Assembly: GCA_945879015.1 (NCBI GenBank)
Contig: CAMCUO010000019.1
Span: 1 to 47,470 of the forward strand
DNA: 47,470 nucleotides
Source of the DNA: Chitinophaga pinensis
GTDB lineage: Bacteria; Bacteroidota; Bacteroidia; 2-12-FULL-35-15
Direction of reading: 5' to 3'
Made by a program: the position numbers and the translations under genes. A model generated the notes under the pieces. That model ran no database searches. It was not told where the DNA came from and was given only the letters and a program-made list of their open reading frames with translations. Positions 41,936 through 47,470 of this stretch are shown here, in pieces. The stretch's first letter is position 1, and each line of letters opens with the position of its first letter.

Positions 41936-44059
41936 TTAATATTTCATTCCTAAATTATAAAAAATAAAACTCCAGATATCAGCGTACTCTTCAATTTGTT
42001 TAGAAGTTGGCTTACCTGCGCCGTGGCCAGCATTTGTGTCGATACGAACTAAAACTGGATTCGAACCTTTTTGTTTTTCCTGCAACGTAGCAATGTATTT
42101 AAATGAATGTGCCGGCACTACTCTATCATCATGATCACCTGTTGTTACAAATGTTGCAGGATACTCAACTTCTTTAACATTATGCAAAGGAGAATATTTT
42201 AAGATGCATTCGAACTCTTCTTTGTTCTCGCTTGAACCATAATCACTTGTCCATGCCCAACCAATTGTGAATTTGTGAAAACGTAACATATCCAAAACTC
42301 CAACTGTTGGAATGGCTACTTTTGCTAAATCTGGTCGCTGGGTCATCACTGCTCCAATTAACAACCCACCGTTGGAACGACCATGAATAGCAAGTTTTGC
42401 TGAAGAAGTATATTTTTCCTTTATCAAATATTCAGCTGCAGAAATAAAATCGTCAAACACATTTTGTTTCTGACATTTCGTTCCTGCTTTGTGCCAATCT
42501 TCTCCATAATCACCACCACCACGTAATCCTGGGATAGCATAAATTCCTCCATTTTCTAAAAACACTGCTCTGTCAATTCTAAACTCAGGTGAATAATAAG
42601 AATTGAATCCACCATATCCGAAAAGAAAACATGGATTGGTTCCATCCAATACAATTCCTTTTTTATGAGTGATGAACATTGGAACTTTTGTACCATCCTT
42701 ACTAGCATAAAATACTTGTTTGGTTACATATTCATCCGATTTAAAATCAATTTCGGGTTTGAACCAGACAGTCATATTATTAGTTACCATATTGTATTTA
42801 TAAACTACATCAGGCGCAGTAAATGTTTTGTAGGAAAAAAAAGCCAAACTATCATCTTTGTCGCTATCAAATGCATCCACTTTACAAAGTCCAGGCAATT
42901 TAATCTCGTTTTCTTTTTTTCCGTTCATATCATACACATATAAACGCGTAGTAACATCCTTCAAATATTTTGCTACAAATTTTCCATTAGCTAATGAAAC
43001 ACTTTCTAAAAGATCAGTTGATTCAGGAATTAGTTTTTTCCAATTTTCGTAATCCGGTTTCCCATGAATATCGATTTCTAATAATTGATATTTAGGAGCT
43101 CCTTTATCGGTCACAACATAAAGTTTATTTCCTTCATTATGAATAACACTGTAATTATTATCAAAATTATTTACAAGCGTAATAAATTCAGAATTTGGCT
43201 TATCCAATTCTTTCACAGCAAGTGATGAACCGCTGGTAGATTCAGAACCGTAAAGCAATAATAATTTTTCATCTTCAGAAATTCCAGCAGAAAAATTCCT
43301 CAATGGATATTTTTTATCTTCAAATATTAAAACATCTTTACCTTGAGCATCTCCGAGCTTATGATAAAATACTTTATGGTACTCATTTTTATTTGAAAGT
43401 TCACTTCCACCTTTTGGTGCATCGTAAGCGCTATAATAAAAGCCATAACCTTTCCATGCCATATCAGAAAACTTCACCCACTTAATTTCATCCATTAATT
43501 TTTTTCCAGTTTCAATTTCCATTGCATAAATTTCACTCCAATCACTTCCGGCACGATTGATACTGTAAGCTAAATATTTTCCATTTTTACTGATTGAAAT
43601 TCCACCCAAAGAAACGGTACCATCTGCAGCTAAAGCATTTGGGTCGAGCAATACTCTTGATTTTCCATTCAATCCTTCTTGAACATACAAAACACTTTGA
43701 TTTTGAATTCCATCATTTTTATAGAAGAAATAATTTTTTCCTTTTTTGAAAGGCGCACTCATTTTAGCAAAATTCCAAATCTTGGTCAAACGTTCTTTCA
43801 CTTTTTCACGAAAAGGAATGGTTGCCAAATAATCGACCGTCACTTTGTTTTGTGCTTTCACCCACTCACCCGTTTCAGCCGAACGGTCATCTTCAAGCCA
43901 GCGATATGGGTCTGCTATTTTTGTTCCAAAATAAGTGTCTACAGAATCTGTTTTACGAGTTGTTGGATAAGTCATTTTTGTTTGTTCAATTTTTTCTTCG
44001 CCTGCTCCACATGCAGTGAAAATAGCTAGCAAAATAATCGGGGATAATTTTTTGTACAT
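41936..44059 (-). CDS. Prolyl oligopeptidase (S9A) lipoprotein
   Basis: 707 aa. Lipoprotein signal MYKKLSPIILLAIFTAC with lipid-carrying C17. The first part of the mature protein is the S9A N-terminal segment (YPTTRKTDSVDTYFGTKIAD, PYRWLEDDRSAETGEWVKAQ), then a seven-bladed propeller (about 90-430) and the hydrolase domain: nucleophile S562 in IHGRSNGGLLIG, the Asp in TTGDHDDRVVPAHSFKY and the His in TNAGHGAGKPT. Also FGYGGFNSYYSPEFRI, which is typical of this family. It cuts short proline-containing peptides after proline, here at the envelope. The gene diverges from the DUF885 lipoprotein gene, and both probably serve peptide use. Confidence 0.95.
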   Translation of the reverse strand: MYKKLSPIILLAIFTACGAGEEKIEQTKMTYPTTRKTDSVDTYFGTKIADPYRWLEDDRSAETGEWVKAQNKVTVDYLATIPFREKVKERLTKIWNFAKMSAPFKKGKNYFFYKNDGIQNQSVLYVQEGLNGKSRVLLDPNALAADGTVSLGGISISKNGKYLAYSINRAGSDWSEIYAMEIETGKKLMDEIKWVKFSDMAWKGYGFYYSAYDAPKGGSELSNKNEYHKVFYHKLGDAQGKDVLIFEDKKYPLRNFSAGISEDEKLLLLYGSESTSGSSLAVKELDKPNSEFITLVNNFDNNYSVIHNEGNKLYVVTDKGAPKYQLLEIDIHGKPDYENWKKLIPESTDLLESVSLANGKFVAKYLKDVTTRLYVYDMNGKKENEIKLPGLCKVDAFDSDKDDSLAFFSYKTFTAPDVVYKYNMVTNNMTVWFKPEIDFKSDEYVTKQVFYASKDGTKVPMFITHKKGIVLDGTNPCFLFGYGGFNSYYSPEFRIDRAVFLENGGIYAIPGLRGGGDYGEDWHKAGTKCQKQNVFDDFISAAEYLIKEKYTSSAKLAIHGRSNGGLLIGAVMTQRPDLAKVAIPTVGVLDMLRFHKFTIGWAWTSDYGSSENKEEFECILKYSPLHNVKEVEYPATFVTTGDHDDRVVPAHSFKYIATLQEKQKGSNPVLVRIDTNAGHGAGKPTSKQIEEYADIWSFIFYNLGMKY

Positions 44060-44230
44060 AAGTTTTGTTTTTTACCTCCCTCCAACCCTTATCTTTTTAA
44101 TAAGAGAACATTGAAAAGAATTATTTATCAAAAATAGGGAAATTAATGGGTGTAATTTTATTAAATGATTAGTGGTTGTAATATTGGATGGGTGGCAAAA
44201 GTATTAATATGTTATTTTCTGTTAATAAGG

Positions 44231-44261
44231 TTCGAAATAAGTTCTAAAATAATTACCTTTA
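44231..44261 (+). promoter_or_regulatory. Possible promoter of the DUF885 gene
   Basis: TTCG (44231-44234) and TACCTTTA (44254-44261) approximate the TTG/TAnnTTTG elements with a 19-bp gap. A start near 44268 would give a short leader before ATG 44281. Both elements differ from consensus by one base, so this is tentative. Confidence 0.35.
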
Positions 44262-44280
44262 GCCTTCCAAAATCTCGTCA

Positions 44281-46047
44281 ATGAAAAAAGTATTTTTAGC
44301 ATCCATCGTTTGCATTTCAATAGCATCTTGCGGAGGCGACTCCAAAACTACAAAAACAAAAACCGTAGCGGACATGAACCCTCAATTTGATAAATACAAA
44401 GAGCAGTTTATTGAAAATCTTTGGAAAATTTATCCTGGTTGGGCAAGTTCTCAGGGCTATCATAAATACGACACTATTTTAGTTGTTCCAAACGATGAAG
44501 CAAGAGCAAAGGAAGTGGCCTTTGCTAAAGCTAATTTAGATTCCCTAAAATCATTTGACGTTAATGGGTTAAATAACAATAACAAGACAGACTATTACAT
44601 GATTGAGAATCAGTTGAAATCAACTGAATGGGGAATCAACGAACAAAAGTCATTTGAATGGAATCCTTCCGAATATAATGTTTCTGGCGCTTTCGCTGAA
44701 ATTTTAGCAGGTAATTATGATTCATTGGATGTTCGTTTGCGTAATTTTTATTTAAAGATGTATAACATTCCTGCTTATTACGAAGCAGCAAAAAAGAACA
44801 TTAAAAATCCGACTGTAGAACATACACAATTAGCAATAGAACAAAATTTAGGAGGTATCTCTGTTTTTGAAACCGATTTGCAGGATGCGTTAAACAAAGT
44901 AAAATTTGGGGAGCACGAAAAGCAATCAATTGAAGCAACTGCTAAACAAGCTGTAGCGGCAATTAAAGATTTTGCTGATTGGTTGAAAAAACTAGAAAAT
45001 AAAACCCCAAAAAGTTTCAGATTAGGAAAAGACTTGTACGCAAAAAAATTCGAATTCGATATTCAAAGTGGTTACTCCGCTGATGTAGTTTACGAAAAAG
45101 CATTAGCTCGAAAAAAAGAATTACATGAAAAAATGTTTGAATTGGCAGATAAACTTTGGGATAAATATCTAAAGAAAGCTGTAAAACCAACTGACAAATT
45201 AGTCCTAATCAAACAAGTGATTGATAAAATTTCAGAGAAACATGTGAAGCCAAATGAGTTTCAATCAGCTATCGAAAAACAAATGCCTGAGTTGATCGAA
45301 TTTATCAAACAAAAAGATTTAATTTATATCGATCCTTCCAAACCACTTGTTGTTAGAAAAGAACCTGATTACATGGCAGGAGTTGCGGGAGCATCCATTT
45401 CAGCTCCTGGTCCGTATGATAAAAATGGAAATACTTATTATAATGTTGGAAGTTTAGCAATTTGGGATAAAGACAGAGCAGAAAGTTATTTACGCGAGTA
45501 CAACCATTATATCTTACAAATTTTAAATATTCATGAAGCCATTCCTGGCCATTATACTCAATTAGTATATAGTAATCAATCGCCAAGTTTGATTAAAGCC
45601 ATTTTTGGAAACGGAGCCATGATTGAAGGCTGGGCTGTTTATACTGAAAGAATGATGTTGGAAAATGGATACGAAAACAGCGATGAAATGTGGTTGATGT
45701 ATTACAAGTGGAATTTACGAACTACTTGTAACACCATTTTAGATTATAGTGTACATACAAAAGATATGAGCAAAGAGGCTGCTTTAAACTTATTGACTAA
45801 TGAAGCTTTTCAACAAAAAGCAGAAGCAGAAGGAAAATGGAGAAGAGTTTCTGTTACACAAGTTCAATTATGTTCGTATTTTAGCGGATATACTGAGATT
45901 TATGACTTCAGAGAAGAATTAAAAAAAGAAGCGGGCGACAAATTTAACTTAAAACAATTTCACGAGAAATTTTTAAGTTATGGAAGCGCACCAGTGAAAT
46001 ACATTAAAGAATTAATGTTGTCGGAAACGGCTAAATCATCTAAATAA
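44281..46047 (+). CDS. DUF885 family lipoprotein, probable metallopeptidase
   Basis: 588 aa. Lipoprotein signal MKKVFLASIVCISIASC with C17. The mature protein is largely helical and matches the DUF885 family: ENLWKIYPGWASSQGYHKYD near the N-terminus and the metal motif H418-E-A-I-P-G-H424 in LNIHEAIPGHYTQLVYSN, with GAMIEGWAVYTERMML just after. The HExxxGH pattern and the downstream glutamate (EGWAVY) indicate a zinc-dependent peptidase-like active site; enzyme activity is known for few members. It should sit on the periplasmic or outer-membrane face. Followed after 12 bp by the acyltransferase gene, with which it probably shares a transcript. Confidence 0.9.
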   Translation: MKKVFLASIVCISIASCGGDSKTTKTKTVADMNPQFDKYKEQFIENLWKIYPGWASSQGYHKYDTILVVPNDEARAKEVAFAKANLDSLKSFDVNGLNNNNKTDYYMIENQLKSTEWGINEQKSFEWNPSEYNVSGAFAEILAGNYDSLDVRLRNFYLKMYNIPAYYEAAKKNIKNPTVEHTQLAIEQNLGGISVFETDLQDALNKVKFGEHEKQSIEATAKQAVAAIKDFADWLKKLENKTPKSFRLGKDLYAKKFEFDIQSGYSADVVYEKALARKKELHEKMFELADKLWDKYLKKAVKPTDKLVLIKQVIDKISEKHVKPNEFQSAIEKQMPELIEFIKQKDLIYIDPSKPLVVRKEPDYMAGVAGASISAPGPYDKNGNTYYNVGSLAIWDKDRAESYLREYNHYILQILNIHEAIPGHYTQLVYSNQSPSLIKAIFGNGAMIEGWAVYTERMMLENGYENSDEMWLMYYKWNLRTTCNTILDYSVHTKDMSKEAALNLLTNEAFQQKAEAEGKWRRVSVTQVQLCSYFSGYTEIYDFREELKKEAGDKFNLKQFHEKFLSYGSAPVKYIKELMLSETAKSSK

Positions 46048-46059
46048 TTTCCTATAAGT

Positions 46060-47313
46060 ATGCTTATTTCGTGTACAAAAATATCGAACAAAAAAAATTC
46101 TGCTAGTAGTAAGGAAACTACTAATTTTGCATTTACAGTTTACGATTCAGTTGCGATGATAAACACTGAACACTGGAATAAGATTGTTGTTCATGGAAGC
46201 GAATTTTTGCAAATCCCTTTCTTAAGTGTTTTAGAAAATGAACGTCCCGACAATATGCATTTTCACTATGTTATTATTTATGATTCAAACAAACCTGTTG
46301 CTATTTCTTACTTTCAAGTGATTGACTTTTCTTCAGATAGCTTTGGAAGCAATGTGGTTGAGCCAACTGAAAATGAATTTTCCTGTGTCATTACAAATTA
46401 TCTGAAAAAATACTTAACCAATCATTTAATAAAAAGTGCGGACAGAATAAACATGCGTTTGCTTATTTGTGGAAATGCTTTTGTGAGTGGTGAGCATGGA
46501 TTCACTTGCATTCCCGAAGCAGATAAATCAGAAGTGGTGGAAGCTTTAGCAGACGTAATTCATCGTATTGGTGAGACTGAAAAATTAAGAGGCAAAATAG
46601 CCATGGTTTTAGTAAAAGATTTTTACTCTTCTTCCGTTCAACACACTAAAGAATTTGGAGAATACAAATATCACGACTTTTTAGTAGAACCCAATATGGT
46701 ATTGGATATCCATTGGAATACTTTTGATGAATACTTAAATGCGATGAGTAAAAAATATCGCAACAGAGCAAAAAATATTGTAAAAAAAGGAGCCGAAATA
46801 GAACGAAAAGATTTTTCTGTTGAAGACATTAAAGCAAATTCTAAACAACTACTTCAACTTTACAACAATGTTCATTTAAAAGCAAAGTTCAGAATGGCAT
46901 CTCTAACTCCATCTTATTTTGCAGAAATGAAAAAAGTATTAGGTGATAAATTTAATTTTGTTGGATACTATCATGAACAAAAATTAATTGGATTCAGAAG
47001 TACATTTATTTTAGAAGATGAAATAGAAGCTCATTTTGTTGGTTTAGATTATTCTATCAACAAAGAATTGGAACTATATCAAAACATTCTATACGATTAT
47101 GTGAAAGATAGCCTAGACAAAAAGGTGAAACACCTCTTTTTAGGAAGAACAGCATCTGAGATTAAAAGTACATTGGGAGCAGAAGCTGTTGAACTTACCT
47201 GTTATATCCGTCACCGTAATCCTTTATCCAACCGAATAATCAAACCTTTTGTTGATTATTTAAAGCCTTCCGATTGGATTCCACGCAACCCTTTTAAAGA
47301 AATAAGTATCTGA
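46060..47313 (+). CDS. GNAT/FemAB-like acyltransferase
   Basis: 417 aa. The N-terminus (MLISCTKISNKKNSASS) is polar and does not form a real lipoprotein signal; a later start near residue 34 (MINTEHWNKIV) is possible. The first half has the layout of a degenerate acyl-CoA N-acyltransferase lobe (WNKIVVHGSEFLQIPFLSVL, YVIIYDSNKPVAISYFQV). The second half is closer to FemAB/BioF2-like GNAT proteins: EYLNAMSKKYRNRAKNIVKK, LLQLYNNVHLKAKFRMASLT, KLIGFRSTFILEDEIEAHF, VGLDYSINKELELYQNILYD. Members modify peptidoglycan peptides, polysaccharides or lipids. Target unknown. Second gene after the DUF885 lipoprotein. Confidence 0.75.
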   Translation: MLISCTKISNKKNSASSKETTNFAFTVYDSVAMINTEHWNKIVVHGSEFLQIPFLSVLENERPDNMHFHYVIIYDSNKPVAISYFQVIDFSSDSFGSNVVEPTENEFSCVITNYLKKYLTNHLIKSADRINMRLLICGNAFVSGEHGFTCIPEADKSEVVEALADVIHRIGETEKLRGKIAMVLVKDFYSSSVQHTKEFGEYKYHDFLVEPNMVLDIHWNTFDEYLNAMSKKYRNRAKNIVKKGAEIERKDFSVEDIKANSKQLLQLYNNVHLKAKFRMASLTPSYFAEMKKVLGDKFNFVGYYHEQKLIGFRSTFILEDEIEAHFVGLDYSINKELELYQNILYDYVKDSLDKKVKHLFLGRTASEIKSTLGAEAVELTCYIRHRNPLSNRIIKPFVDYLKPSDWIPRNPFKEISI

Positions 47314-47438
47314 TATAAAGAACATTAAGGGGCTATTGGAAATCCCAATAATTTCTTTTACATTGGCTAAAATTTTATTGTCTTAATCTATTGTATAGGT
47401 GGGCATTTAAACAATAAACAGCTTATTTATTTATCCGC

Positions 47439-47470
47439 ATGAAAAGAATCCAACAACTTTTATTTTTTAT
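47439..47470 (+). CDS. Start of a secreted protein, cut by the window end
   Basis: ATG at 47439 followed by MKRIQQLLFF, the basic n-region and beginning of a hydrophobic signal sequence. Only ten full codons are visible. The preceding spacer (47314-47438) holds a weak hairpin TATTGG/CCAATA at 47334-47350 followed by T-rich sequence, which may end the acyltransferase transcript. Confidence 0.5.
   Translation, partial: MKRIQQLLFF

Noticed and set aside
1..47470. CRISPR array, tRNA, rRNA or prophage
   Set aside because: No regularly spaced short repeats with unique spacers, no cloverleaf or rRNA sequence and no phage structural genes were found; regular repeats present are coding domains or dispersed palindromes.

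Overview
This is a 47.5 kb AT-rich stretch from a member of the Bacteroidota, most like the aerobic, flavobacteria-related lineages. The placement rests on type IX secretion (T9SS) cargo with type A and type B C-terminal sorting domains, a PorP/SprF-family protein, a proteorhodopsin, TAnnTTTG-type promoter sequence, few visible Shine-Dalgarno sites, and secreted proteins with signal peptides ending in ...AQ or lipobox cysteines. No rRNA, tRNA, CRISPR array, integrase or intact mobile element was seen. The genus cannot be fixed from the sequence.

Layout. (1) 1-2.5 kb: a possible transposase fragment at the left edge, a proton-pumping proteorhodopsin with a strong terminator behind it, then a decayed IS256/IS1249-like element with one frameshift, five in-frame stops and 13-bp terminal inverted repeats. 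(2) 2.5-6 kb, minus strand: EttA-type ABC-F ATPase overlapping a membrane-anchored protein with EF-hand-like loops; then a secreted hypothetical protein and an unlisted 55-codon gene. (3) 6-10 kb, plus strand: a T9SS-sorted subtilisin-like protease, a small membrane protein, a UbiA-like prenyltransferase and a SanA-like DUF218 protein. (4) 10-13 kb, minus: a thioredoxin-fold protein without CxxC, an SH3-NlpC/P60 peptidase bracketed by palindromic repeats, and a thiolase. (5) 13-18.7 kb: a PgpH-like 7TM-HD cyclic-di-AMP phosphodiesterase (plus), then a class V aminotransferase, an alpha/beta hydrolase and a TPR protein (minus).

(6) 18.7-24.5 kb, minus: a giant surface protein (1427 aa, eleven 88-residue repeats, type B sorting domain) followed by a PorP/SprF-like beta-barrel fused to a SPOR domain; they look like a T9SS cargo and its dedicated outer-membrane partner. 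(7) 24.5-31.7 kb: SDR oxidoreductase, small outer-membrane barrel, MFS-spermidine synthase fusion, then a minus-strand cluster with an ECF sigma factor, a one-helix membrane protein that is probably its anti-sigma or effector, two TonB-C-domain secreted proteins and a third secreted protein sharing short motifs with them. (8) 31.9-33.6 kb, plus: fumarylacetoacetase behind a good Bacteroidota promoter, and a tiny membrane protein. (9) 33.8-41.8 kb: two more large T9SS cargoes, one joining LamG and PNGase F-like domains (type A signal), the other with SBBP repeats and tandem-duplicated PKD modules (type B signal). (10) 41.8-47.5 kb: remnant of a DUF1801-type gene, an S9A prolyl oligopeptidase lipoprotein, a DUF885 peptidase-like lipoprotein, a GNAT/FemAB-like acyltransferase, and the first ten codons of another secreted protein.

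Taken together the genes suggest a light-assisted heterotroph specialised in secreting and anchoring large adhesins and surface enzymes and in degrading peptides and glycoproteins. Intergenic spacers carry several families of dispersed palindromic repeats. Where several starts are possible I moved the start to exclude hairpins and repeats; each case is noted.
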